From JAQBGV01 sp032128395 (GTDB taxonomy: Bacteria > Planctomycetota > UBA8108 > UBA1146): a DNA stretch of 15,827 nucleotides. Under the pieces are notes generated by a model. That model was not told the origin of the DNA. It saw only the letters and a list, made by a program, of their open reading frames with translations, and did no database searches. The stretch is from contig JAQBGV010000044.1 of the NCBI GenBank assembly GCA_032128395.1, forward strand, positions 1 through 15,827, given 5' to 3'. Shown here piece by piece: positions 7,473 to 13,899 of this stretch (the stretch's first letter is position 1; every line of letters begins with the position of its first letter). Both the position numbers and the translations under genes were made by a program.

Positions 7473-8876
7473 ATGTCGACGAGTACTGAGAGAGAACGCC
7501 AGCTCCGCTGCGAGATCTGCGGCGGAACCCAACCTCCCGATCGGACCGCGGCCAGCGAGGGGTGGACCGAGTGCCGTTTCTGCGGCGGCATTTCGACGAT
7601 ACCCGGCGCGGGCATCTCCATCACCGAAGCCCCCGGTCAGCGCGTCGCCGAGATCGCACGTCCCGGAGTGATCGAGATCGTCGTGCGGGCCGGCGCTCTC
7701 GGTGACGCAGCCACTCCGGTTCTCCTGCTGATCGTGTTCGACATGTTCGCGGGACGAATCGTCGCGGGAATTCGTACTGGACACCCGTTCTCTGCTCTCG
7801 CCGTCGGTGTACCCCTCTATCTCGCAGCTCTCATCTTCGCGACGAGGAAGTTTCGCGCAGCGCGGCGCGAGCAGCACCTCAGGATCGGCGATGACGGCTC
7901 CCTGACCCTCCACCATCAGATCGGTGGACGCCGCATCGATCGATTGCGCACTCGACTCCCACTGCTCCGCGCCCGCAAGGAGCGAGAGTTGGAACACCCG
8001 CAACTCGTTCTCTCGCGCGATGAGCGAGACCTCGGTCGACTCTACTTCGAGTCGGCAATGGATCTCGACTGGGTCATGCCCCGCCTCTATTCGGCGACGA
8101 AGGCGACACGGCGCGTCGAACTCGCCGACCGACTGCGCTGCGACGGTTGCGGTGGGTTCATCGGAACGAGGGACCGCCTGCGCCACGAAGGGACCCTCGA
8201 GTGTCCGCACTGCCGGACCGGTCTCGTCTACACCCGCGGGGGGTTGCACCTCGGACCGCTCGAGTTGCGAGTCGCACCCGCCATCGAGGAAGCCTGCGAC
8301 GCCAGCGCGTGGCCTCAGCGCGAGTCGGTCCCCGAGGAGCGTTTCCGTTTCGCCCCTGAGCCCCTTCGTCCGCGGCACGGCATCGGGATGGTGTTCGCCG
8401 CGGGGCTCGTCGCACTCCTCCTCTGGCCCATCCCGTGGCTGATCGGGATGACCGCCTCGTTTCCGATCGGTGCCCTGGCCGTCGTCGCGCTGATCCTCGT
8501 GATCCTCGGCACGCTCGTGAAGTCGATCCTCGATGATCGCCTCGTCCACCTGGAGCTCGAGGTGCGCACCGAGGGGATCGAGGTCTCGCGCCGGATCCTC
8601 GGCCGACGCCTAGCGCGGGTACGTTTTCCACTCGCGCGCCTGGTCGGCGTCGACGCCAGTCTCGCCCCGGGCAGGATCCTCCTGAAACTTCGGGGAGCGA
8701 CTCGCGAACTCGAACTCGGCCTCCCGATCCGCGGGGACGAGACCACCGCATCGGTTCGCAAGCTCCTCGCGAGCCTGCGTTCCAGCGCGGATCGCATCGG
8801 TCGCGGATTCGCGAGTCCCGATGCGGGAGCGTCGGTCGAGCCCGACTGCGCCCCCTCGACGATCAACACCCCGTAG
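7473..8876 (+). CDS. Zinc-ribbon, multi-pass membrane protein of unknown function
   Basis: A 467-residue protein I do not recognise. Two CxxC pairs at the N-terminus (C13/C16 and C34/C37) form a likely zinc ribbon. A second set (C223/C226 and C244/C247) forms another between the membrane segments. Hydrophobic stretches at about 79-100, 105-124, 303-328 and 330-349 suggest four transmembrane helices in two pairs, each preceded by a ribbon, so the layout looks like an internal duplication (ribbon, helix pair, basic soluble domain). The soluble parts after each helix pair are basic and beta-rich (LHLELEVRTEGIEVSRRILGR), perhaps PH-like. The ATG at 7473 has GGGAG about 9 bp upstream. The gene is divergent from the dehydrogenase gene and converges on the propeller/dockerin gene with a 14-bp overlap of coding ends. 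Zinc-ribbon membrane proteins can be sensors or assembly factors, but nothing here decides this. Confidence 0.8.
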   Translation: MSTSTERERQLRCEICGGTQPPDRTAASEGWTECRFCGGISTIPGAGISITEAPGQRVAEIARPGVIEIVVRAGALGDAATPVLLLIVFDMFAGRIVAGIRTGHPFSALAVGVPLYLAALIFATRKFRAARREQHLRIGDDGSLTLHHQIGGRRIDRLRTRLPLLRARKERELEHPQLVLSRDERDLGRLYFESAMDLDWVMPRLYSATKATRRVELADRLRCDGCGGFIGTRDRLRHEGTLECPHCRTGLVYTRGGLHLGPLELRVAPAIEEACDASAWPQRESVPEERFRFAPEPLRPRHGIGMVFAAGLVALLLWPIPWLIGMTASFPIGALAVVALILVILGTLVKSILDDRLVHLELEVRTEGIEVSRRILGRRLARVRFPLARLVGVDASLAPGRILLKLRGATRELELGLPIRGDETTASVRKLLASLRSSADRIGRGFASPDAGASVEPDCAPSTINTP

Positions 8877-10308
8877 ACGTCACCAGGCAGGTCACCGGAT
8901 CCCCATCCGTGTCTTCCGCGCACCCCCCGAACGGGGCCGGCGGCGCAGGGGACGGCGGAGTGAAGAGATAGCCGAGCAAGTAGATCGGATCTGCGATGTT
9001 CACGGTGCTGTCGTCGTTCACGTCCGCAGACTCATCGCAGTCGAGAGTGATCCCGGGGCCGAAGAGAAAATTGAGCGCATGGACCGCGTCGGCGATATTC
9101 ACCGAACCGTCCGAGTTGATGTCGGCACGTTGGAAGAGCGGTCCCGCTCCAACGGTGGCACAGGTGTCGTACCGGGCCACTCCCTCTGCGGCGCTGCCAT
9201 CGACCGCCGAGAACAACCCGCCGACGAACAGCCCGGAAGGAAGTCCCCCGGGCGCGCTGTGAGCCGCGAGCGCGCGCACGTCGGAGTCGGCGCCACCCGC
9301 GAGCGGGGCGAAAGAGAGCCCATCCCACGAGGCGATGTGGTTCGCCGTGACTCCGCCGATCGTCGTGAACGCTCCCCCGACGACCAACTGGGGGGTGCCG
9401 GAGATGTCCACGACATCCATCGTCCATGGGTTCGAGTTCGCGCCGCCGATGTCGAGGAACCCGACCCCATCCCAGGTGGCGATTCGATCGATCGGAATCC
9501 CCCCCGCCACAGTGAAGTCGCCACCGGCCACCAACCCGCCGGCGAAGCTCTCGAGAGCCCATACGGCATTGTTCATCCCTCCGAGGAGCGAAGTGAACGC
9601 GACACCGTCCCACCGTGCGACGTGCTGTGTCCCTATCCCCCCGGCGGAGAAGAAGAATCCGCCGACGTAGAGCGCGGTTCCCGAACCGTCGTCGTGCGTC
9701 GCGAGCGAGTAGACGTCACCGGTGATCCCCGTCCCGAGGGGGCTCCATGTCGAGCCGTTCCAGCGCGCGATCCCATCGATGGAATTTCCGCCGGCGCTGA
9801 TGAAGGTCCCCGCCGCGTAGAGTTGGCTCCCGAACTCCTCGAACGAAGTGACGATCACCCCTTCCATCCCGCCGCCGAGATCGTCCCACGTCGCCCCGTC
9901 GTAGGCCGCGACCAGTCCGATGAAGACCCCGGGGGTACCGAAGAACTGGCCGCCGACGAACAGCCGCGGTCCGCTGCCGTCGTTGTGCACCTTCAGCGCG
10001 CGCACCGGTCCGAAGTCGATGACGCCGTTGCCGACCGCACTCCAGGTCGTTCCATCCCACTTCGCCAAGTTGCTGGTGACGGCGACCCCACCGACCGCCG
10101 TGAACGACCCTCCGACGTAGAGCGCGGGGCCGGTGCCATCGTTGTAGGTCTCGACGGCGAACACCGGCCCGTTGGGACCGGGCGCTGCGAAACTGGTGTC
10201 CCATGCAGGGGTGCACTGGGCATCCGAGTCGGTGGGCGCCCAGCAGAAGAGACCGAGGAGGGCGATCGTCCTGAGGCCCGCAAGCACGGGGAGAGGGGCG
10301 TGCAGCAT
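8863..10308 (-). CDS. Secreted beta-propeller protein with C-terminal dockerin-like module
   Basis: A 481-residue exported protein. The start at 10308 is chosen because GAGG lies 6 bp upstream and the product opens with a signal peptide (LRTIALLGLFCWAPTDSDA, about 12-30). The mature protein has seven tandem units of 46-53 residues. Each begins with an L(Y/F/V)(V/A)(G/A)G strand (about 63, 116, 163, 213, 259, 308, 360) and most carry an (A/V)xWDGxx(W/F) strand about 20 residues later, as in 'delta-60'/kelch-like propellers. The seventh unit reads VARYDTC instead of WDG. The tail has two dockerin-like calcium loops, DINSDGSVNIAD (396-407) and DVNDDSTVNIAD (429-440), each followed by a hydrophobic helix. 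Propeller-dockerin proteins of planctomycetes are presumed to be surface-exposed and adhesive or scaffolding, but the target is unknown. The tail module matches that of the protein at 931-2181, suggesting a shared anchoring partner. Confidence 0.88.
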   Translation of the reverse strand: MLHAPLPVLAGLRTIALLGLFCWAPTDSDAQCTPAWDTSFAAPGPNGPVFAVETYNDGTGPALYVGGSFTAVGGVAVTSNLAKWDGTTWSAVGNGVIDFGPVRALKVHNDGSGPRLFVGGQFFGTPGVFIGLVAAYDGATWDDLGGGMEGVIVTSFEEFGSQLYAAGTFISAGGNSIDGIARWNGSTWSPLGTGITGDVYSLATHDDGSGTALYVGGFFFSAGGIGTQHVARWDGVAFTSLLGGMNNAVWALESFAGGLVAGGDFTVAGGIPIDRIATWDGVGFLDIGGANSNPWTMDVVDISGTPQLVVGGAFTTIGGVTANHIASWDGLSFAPLAGGADSDVRALAAHSAPGGLPSGLFVGGLFSAVDGSAAEGVARYDTCATVGAGPLFQRADINSDGSVNIADAVHALNFLFGPGITLDCDESADVNDDSTVNIADPIYLLGYLFTPPSPAPPAPFGGCAEDTDGDPVTCLVTSTGC

Positions 10309-10529
10309 GAAGATCCTCGATCCGGTGAAGTGAGGGCGCGGGTCCCGGGTGTTCCGAAGTGAGCCAGCGATGGTAATCCCGACACCGGGGCAGGCCAAGT
10401 CGCTTCTACGCAGATGTCGAACCCGCGACGCGGAGCTCACACACCGAGGAGAGGTTTCGCGATCGCCGCTCTTCCCGCAGCATCCCGTCGCATGCCCAGT
10501 CCAGGCGCCCTCTTCGACGCGCGCGTCCG

Positions 10530-11579
10530 CTATTCACCACCGCGCAGGCGACGATAGAGGTCGATCTCTTCCTCGGTGGGCTGCGCAGGAACGGTGATCC
10601 GGACGTGCACAATGTGATCACCGGAGCGGATGCCCTGACCCCTCAGGCGGAGGGCGGCGCCGGCGACGGTGCGGGGAGGGACCCGGAGCGACGCGCACCC
10701 CTTGAGCGTCTCCACTTCCACTGCGCCACCGAGCACGGCGAGGGGTGCCGCCACGTCCAGATCGGCATGGATGTCGTCCCCCTTGCGACGGAAAATCGGG
10801 TCGGGTTTCACCACCAGATGCAGGAGGAGATTCCCCGCGGGACCGCCCCGCGTACCGGCGGCGCCTTGCCCACGCAAGCGCAGGGTCGCCCCGTCCAGTG
10901 TCCCTTCGGGCACGGTCACGGTGATCCGGCGCCGTCCCCGCTCCACGCCACTGCCGGAGCAGCGCGGGCAGACTGCGCTCGGATCCAGACCCGATCCGCC
11001 GCAGTCGGGACAGTCGGCGGTGATCGAGAAGAACTGACCGCGCCCGGGGGCTTGGCGCGTCACCTGCCCGTGGCCGCCGCAGGCGGGGCAGCCGGACGTC
11101 TGTTCGCCCAGCGTCCCCGATCCCCCGCAGGCGGAACAGGGTGACGAACCATCGATCGACATCTGCACCTTCCCGCCGCGTGCGGCGGTGCGAAAGTCGA
11201 TCTCGAGCGTCGCCTCGAGGTCGTGTCCGCGCTTCGCTACCGGCCGCCTGGCGTGGAACTCTCGGCCGAAGAGCGAGCCGAAGAGGTCGGGATGCCGGTT
11301 GAGGATCTCCTCGACGGAGACCCCCCCGGTATCGAAGTCGAAGGGCATCCCGCCACCGTGCGCTCCCCCTACCGCCGGCTGGTCGTATTCCTTCCGTTTC
11401 TCGGGATCGGTGAGGATCTCGTAGGCGAGCGAGACCTCCTTGAACTTCTCTTCCGCCCCCTTGTCTCCGGGATTCTTGTCCGGATGGTATCGAAGCGCGA
11501 GCTTGCGATAGGCGCTCTTGATCTCCTCCGTCGGTGAGTCTTTCTTCACCCCGAGGATGGCGTAGAGATCCCTATCCAT
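10530..11579 (-). CDS. dnaJ: DnaJ-type (class A) Hsp40 co-chaperone
   Basis: A 349-residue co-chaperone that would stimulate DnaK ATPase and deliver unfolded clients in the cytoplasm. The J-domain spans 1-67 with the catalytic HPD at 32-34. A short linker (68-110) replaces the usual long Gly/Phe region but keeps a DLFGSLFG motif. The zinc-binding domain has all four CxxCxGxG repeats (C148/C151, C164/C167, C190/C193, C204/C207). Substrate-binding domains I and II follow (about 212-335; VTVPEGTLDGATLRLRGQG). It is somewhat shorter than the E. coli protein (376 residues), mainly in the G/F region. The ATG at 11579 overlaps the end of the upstream hsp20-like gene by 8 bp (ATGGATAG), implying translational coupling. 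It is not next to dnaK or grpE here, so it may be a second, stress-specific copy. A CbpA-like role is excluded by the intact zinc domain. Confidence 0.93.
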   Translation of the reverse strand: MDRDLYAILGVKKDSPTEEIKSAYRKLALRYHPDKNPGDKGAEEKFKEVSLAYEILTDPEKRKEYDQPAVGGAHGGGMPFDFDTGGVSVEEILNRHPDLFGSLFGREFHARRPVAKRGHDLEATLEIDFRTAARGGKVQMSIDGSSPCSACGGSGTLGEQTSGCPACGGHGQVTRQAPGRGQFFSITADCPDCGGSGLDPSAVCPRCSGSGVERGRRRITVTVPEGTLDGATLRLRGQGAAGTRGGPAGNLLLHLVVKPDPIFRRKGDDIHADLDVAAPLAVLGGAVEVETLKGCASLRVPPRTVAGAALRLRGQGIRSGDHIVHVRITVPAQPTEEEIDLYRRLRGGE

Positions 11580-11907
11580 CGACCGCCTCGATGACGATCT
11601 CGAGAACACCGTCGCGAAAAAGGATGTGCGCACTCGTCGGCCGCCAGGGCGCCGGGACCGGCAGGACGCAAACGCGCACCGTGCGCCGCTCGAGGGCACG
11701 CACGACCAGCACTTCCTCGCGCACTTCGACGTCCAGATCGGGTTCGAGGACCTCCCCGAGAACGACGTGCCAGCGCAGGGAATCCTGCACCAGCTCCCAG
11801 ACGCTGGGGACCCGGCCGGCCCCTCCCTCGGCGAGGAACTCCCACCGTCGGCGCAAGCGCTCGATCTCGTGTGCAATTCGCTCGCTGTCCATCGGCGCGC
11901 TGCCCAT
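11572..11907 (-). CDS. Hsp20/alpha-crystallin-like small protein
   Basis: A 111-residue protein with a helical N-terminus (about 8-45) followed by a beta-rich segment. That segment has the spacing of an alpha-crystallin domain: EPDLDVEVREEVLVVRALE (55-73), then LPVPAPWRPTSAHILFRDGVLEI (82-104). The latter resembles the Hsp20 'lP..vd...a.y.nGvLei' signature. The domain is short and diverged, and no I-x-I/V C-terminal anchor motif is obvious. Small heat-shock proteins hold unfolding proteins without ATP and hand them to DnaK/DnaJ, which fits the dnaJ gene coupled directly downstream by an 8-bp overlap. The ATG at 11907 has GGAG 7 bp upstream. A second ATG at 11892 is possible. A diverged Hsp20 is my best reading, and a different small beta protein cannot be excluded. 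Confidence 0.65.
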   Translation of the reverse strand: MGSAPMDSERIAHEIERLRRRWEFLAEGGAGRVPSVWELVQDSLRWHVVLGEVLEPDLDVEVREEVLVVRALERRTVRVCVLPVPAPWRPTSAHILFRDGVLEIVIEAVDG

Positions 11908-11962
11908 CCTACCTCTCCGCCCGAAGACTCAAAGTCACCCCTCGCAGTCCGACGAAAGAGCT

Positions 11963-12367
11963 TCAGCGCGAATAGTGTTGTTTGACCTTCGCGATGAATT
12001 GTGGGTCCGTCATCTTGTCTGCAGTTTCGATCAGGATGTCCGGTCGCGGCTTCTGTTTCGATTTCTCGAGGTGCTTCTTCAGCTCATTCTTCGCCTCACC
12101 TGGACCCGTGATCAAGATCGAGGACGCGCCGCGGACCACCATCGACACTCTCTCGTAGAACTGATCCAGAGACTGATCGAACTTCCGATCCCTAGTCTCC
12201 TCCGAGATGTGTCGTGGCCCTTTTGGTGCGTGCGAAGTCGAACCCCCAGAGGTGCTCGCAGACTTCTCGATGTTCGACAGGATAGTCTCGGAGCTCGTTT
12301 CTTTCGCCGAATAGCGAACCACCAGAGCTCTCCTGTGATCCACCCACACGCCTACTTCGGTACTCAT
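11963..12367 (-). CDS. eRF1-domain-like small protein (often annotated 'translational machinery protein')
   Basis: A 134-residue cytoplasmic protein. The start at 12367 is chosen because AGGAGG lies 9 bp upstream and the family normally begins 'MSTEVGVWVDHRRA', seen here exactly at the N-terminus. It ends with SILITGPGEAKNELKKHLEK and ETADKMTDPQFIAKVKQHY, the conserved C-terminal blocks of this widespread bacterial family, which resembles the L30e-like third domain of eRF1/Pelota. No catalytic or peptide-release motif (GGQ) is present, so it is not a release factor. The biochemical function is unknown to me. It lies 55 bp upstream of the hsp20-like gene on the same strand, so it is probably the first full-length gene of a stress operon with hsp20 and dnaJ. 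The middle (residues about 30-60) is a variable, Ser-rich linker. Confidence 0.82.
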   Translation of the reverse strand: MSTEVGVWVDHRRALVVRYSAKETSSETILSNIEKSASTSGGSTSHAPKGPRHISEETRDRKFDQSLDQFYERVSMVVRGASSILITGPGEAKNELKKHLEKSKQKPRPDILIETADKMTDPQFIAKVKQHYSR

Positions 12368-12431
12368 TTGAATGTTCCTCCTGAGGATCTCCGGCTCGTC
12401 CTTGAAATCCAACGAAGTCATCTGCAGACCA

Positions 12432-12512
12432 TTATCTCCACTCGTCTCCACGTTGTGAATCGGTTGTGGATCGCCAAGTCTGCAGCCCTGCGGTCTCGTC
12501 TGAAAAATCCAT
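12432..12512 (-). CDS. Possible 26-residue leader peptide upstream of the stress operon
   Basis: An ATG at 12512 is preceded at 6 bp by a full AGGAGG (12519-12524, minus strand), stronger than most ribosome-binding sites in the window. The frame is 26 codons, polar and charged, beginning MDFSDETAGLQTW, and ends in TAA 64 bp before the eRF1-like gene. I recognise no family. It could be a regulatory leader ORF, a real small protein, or chance. The quality of the Shine-Dalgarno sequence is the main support. Confidence 0.35.
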   Translation of the reverse strand: MDFSDETAGLQTWRSTTDSQRGDEWR

Positions 12513-12518
12513 CGGACG

Positions 12519-12553
12519 CCTCCTGCACACTGCCCGCCTCGGGCAGCGGGAGG
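12519..12553 (-). promoter_or_regulatory. Leader hairpin that may hide a Shine-Dalgarno sequence
   Basis: On the minus strand a perfect 7-bp hairpin ctgcccg-agg-cgggcag (12546-12530) sits 5 bp before AGGAGG (12524-12519). Just 5' of the hairpin is CCTCC (12553-12549), exactly complementary to the GGAGG of that ribosome-binding site. Pairing the two around the hairpin would close the site, an arrangement like that of RNA thermometers or other leader switches ahead of heat-shock genes. The function is inferred only. Confidence 0.35.
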
Positions 12554-12623
12554 GGACCGTCGAGGTGTGCTCGAACACCAGGACTCCGACCGCGACGAGA
12601 GCAGCCCATCCCAAGGCATCCGG

Positions 12624-12667
12624 CCGAATCGGCGCCGCCCCACCGCCGATTTCGGCGGCCGATTCGG
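12624..12667. repeat. Nested inverted repeat upstream of the tRNA gene
   Basis: The outer arms ccgaatcggc (12624-12633) and gccgattcgg (12658-12667) are perfectly complementary over 10 bp. Inside, ccgccg (12643-12648) and cggcgg (12653-12658) form a second stem with an ATTT loop, sharing one base with the outer arm. There is no T-run on either side, so it is not a typical terminator. It lies 53 bp before the tRNA and about 110 bp upstream of the small leader ORF on the other strand. Candidates are a regulator site or a structured transcript end. Confidence 0.45.
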
Positions 12668-12720
12668 GCGAACGCTGGCACTCCCCGAACCCTCTTGGTA
12701 TCACACGAAGCATCCACGGT

Positions 12721-12794
12721 GTCCCCGTAGCTCAGTTGGATAGAGCGTCGGATTCCTAATCCGAAGGCCACAGGTTCAAATCCTGTCGGGGATG
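12721..12794 (+). tRNA. tRNA-Arg (anticodon CCU)
   Basis: A full cloverleaf is visible. The acceptor stem GTCCCCG/CGGGGAT has one G-T pair at its base. The D-arm is GCTC/GAGC with AGTTGGATA in the loop. The anticodon stem TCGGA/TCCGA encloses TTCCTAA, giving anticodon CCT at 12755-12757 and so reading AGG. The variable loop is short. The T-arm is ACAGG-TTCAAAT-CCTGT. The discriminator base is G (12794). The 3' CCA is not encoded and must be added by the nucleotidyltransferase. A T-run (12796-12800) just after the gene could end transcription. It stands alone with no integrase beside it. Confidence 0.96.
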
Positions 12795-13093
12795 CTTTTT
12801 CTCTCGCCGATTCCTAGCGCTAGAGAGTCCGGCGTCCGATGGGGATCGTCACGTCGATCACGGAGTGTACAAACATCCAGCGTAGCGTGATCCTATGTCG
12901 ATGTCGGTATCGATGCCGCGAGGGAGCCGACGAGCCGAGAGCTCTCCATCAACGGAGAGTCTGTGGGTTCCGTCAAGGTCGAGCATAGCACACCGAGTTC
13001 GCGATCTTCTTCGCGGATGAGACGGCCGGAGTCGGCGTCGACACGGAGACCCCGCAAGGAGGGCCTCGACGCTCCGTTCGGATCCGCGGCATT
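12795..13093. other. Intergenic stretch without a clear gene
   Basis: Nearly 300 bp between the tRNA and the end of the lipoprotein operon. It holds a 10-bp palindrome ctagcgctag (12814-12823) flanked by ctctc and gagag arms. A minus-strand frame of 79 codons (12858-13097) begins at a GTG that overlaps the preceding TGA as GTGA, the same arrangement as the other operon junctions. Its product, however, is arginine-rich and featureless. Another minus frame reads more naturally over about 50 codons (VDADSGRLIREEDRELGVL) but has no start. This may be a decayed fourth operon gene. Confidence 0.35.
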
Positions 13094-13492
13094 TCACTCT
13101 TCGTCGGAAAACCCGGAGCGGGCAAAGCCGTACCGTTCGACTCGCCCCTGCTTGTCGAAATAGACGATGACAAGGTCAGCGCGACGATCGCTCGTAGAAT
13201 TGTCGAAGGTCGCCTGAAAGGCAGAGATCGCCAGGCCGCTCCCCCGCTGCAGTTCGTAGCGATAGACGAACGCGCTTCCATCCATCCGCAGCTCGATCTT
13301 GCTAGGCGGCCCGATCGTCTCGAGGACTTCACCCTTGGTCTCGAGCGTGGGCAGCGCTTCCAGGTCTTCTTGGGTCAGGCGATTGCCGATGAACTCTCGA
13401 CGAATGGTGCACCCGCTGAGCACGACGGCGACGACCATGATTGCGAGTGCCCCAGCCCGGGCCGTGATCGAAATCGGCGCTCGCGAGATCAT
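13094..13492 (-). CDS. BamE/SmpA-like lipoprotein, third gene of the operon
   Basis: A 132-residue protein with a lipoprotein signal peptide: basic N-terminus, hydrophobic core ALAIMVVAVV and lipobox LSGC with the lipidated Cys at 28. The mature part reads FIGNRLTQEDLEALPTLETKGEVLETIGPPSKIE, with the 'xxEVLxxxGxPxxIE' pattern of BamE/SmpA/OmlA folds. A beta segment follows (DGSAFVYRYE) and an end block DLVIVYFDKQGRVERYGFARSG. Both neighbours share this plan. Its ATG overlaps the stop of the gene upstream by 4 bp (ATGA, 13489-13492), and no strong Shine-Dalgarno sequence is visible, so translation is probably coupled. BamE proper helps insert outer-membrane proteins. Whether these copies do so is unknown. 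Confidence 0.85.
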   Translation of the reverse strand: MISRAPISITARAGALAIMVVAVVLSGCTIRREFIGNRLTQEDLEALPTLETKGEVLETIGPPSKIELRMDGSAFVYRYELQRGSGLAISAFQATFDNSTSDRRADLVIVYFDKQGRVERYGFARSGFSDEE

Positions 13493-13899
13493 TCGGGTGC
13501 CCTGGTCACGCCGACGGCCTGCAGCACGCGCTCTCGATCGAAGAGGAGCACAAGTCGGTCCTCGTCGGAGTAGACCCGCTCATACGTGTAGCTGAGATTG
13601 CCGAGCAGTTCGGCGACGACCTGCGTGACATCGATCAGCCTCAACGCTCCGGAGGGCCCGATCACCATCTGGAAGGTCTTCCGTTCGGCGTGAGCGTAGA
13701 CGAACAGGGTTCCATCGGTGTGCGAGTGGACCTCGAGAGGGGAACCGAGCGCACGAAGGGCGTCGGGCATGGTCGTCCGCCCGGGCTCGAGCGCATCGAT
13801 CTCGGCCGGGTCCAGGAACCGCTCGCTCGAACTGTCCGCAAGGGTGAAACAGCCGGAGAGTGCGAGCATCGGGAGGAGCAACCGCGCGATGGTCCTCAA
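13489..13899 (-). CDS. BamE/SmpA-like lipoprotein, second gene of the operon
   Basis: I choose the TTG at 13899, which overlaps the preceding TGA as TTGA, just as the next gene overlaps as ATGA. It gives a textbook lipoprotein signal (MRTIARLLLPMLALSGC, Cys 17) and 136 residues. An in-frame GTG at 13923 would add eight residues with two acidic ones to the n-region, which is unfavourable. The mature part has ALEPGRTTMPDALRALGSPLEVH, matching the 'L.pG.t..evl..lG.P' motif of BamE/SmpA, then DGTLFVYAHAERK and an end block DEDRLVLLFDRERVLQAVGV that aligns with the neighbours. It has a longer middle segment (about 75-110) than the third copy. Its role is presumably in the outer membrane or periplasm and otherwise unknown. 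Confidence 0.8.
   Translation of the reverse strand: MRTIARLLLPMLALSGCFTLADSSSERFLDPAEIDALEPGRTTMPDALRALGSPLEVHSHTDGTLFVYAHAERKTFQMVIGPSGALRLIDVTQVVAELLGNLSYTYERVYSDEDRLVLLFDRERVLQAVGVTRAPE

Noticed and set aside
7353..8549. Minus-strand 398-codon open frame
   Set aside because: It is antisense to the zinc-ribbon membrane protein, whose CxxC pairs and hydrophobic helices are in the plus frame.
8821..10362. Plus-strand 513-codon open frame
   Set aside because: It is the complement of the repeat-rich propeller gene. Its apparent repeats (for example R-R-E-R-S) merely mirror the propeller units.
10516..10527. Palindrome gacgcgcgcgtc just after the dnaJ stop as a terminator
   Set aside because: The palindrome has no loop and no T-run on the minus strand. 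It is common in GC-rich DNA.
11534..12730. Plus-strand 398-codon open frame
   Set aside because: It crosses the hsp20-like and eRF1-like genes on the opposite strand, runs into the tRNA, and shows no domain.
12721..12794. tRNA-Arg as an integration site of a genomic island
   Set aside because: No integrase gene or duplicated tRNA 3' end is visible on either side within the window.
12858..13097. 79-codon minus frame starting at a GTGA overlap with the lipoprotein stop
   Set aside because: The overlap is tempting, but the product is arginine-rich, lacks a lipobox or any shared motif with the three upstream copies, and has no ribosome-binding site.
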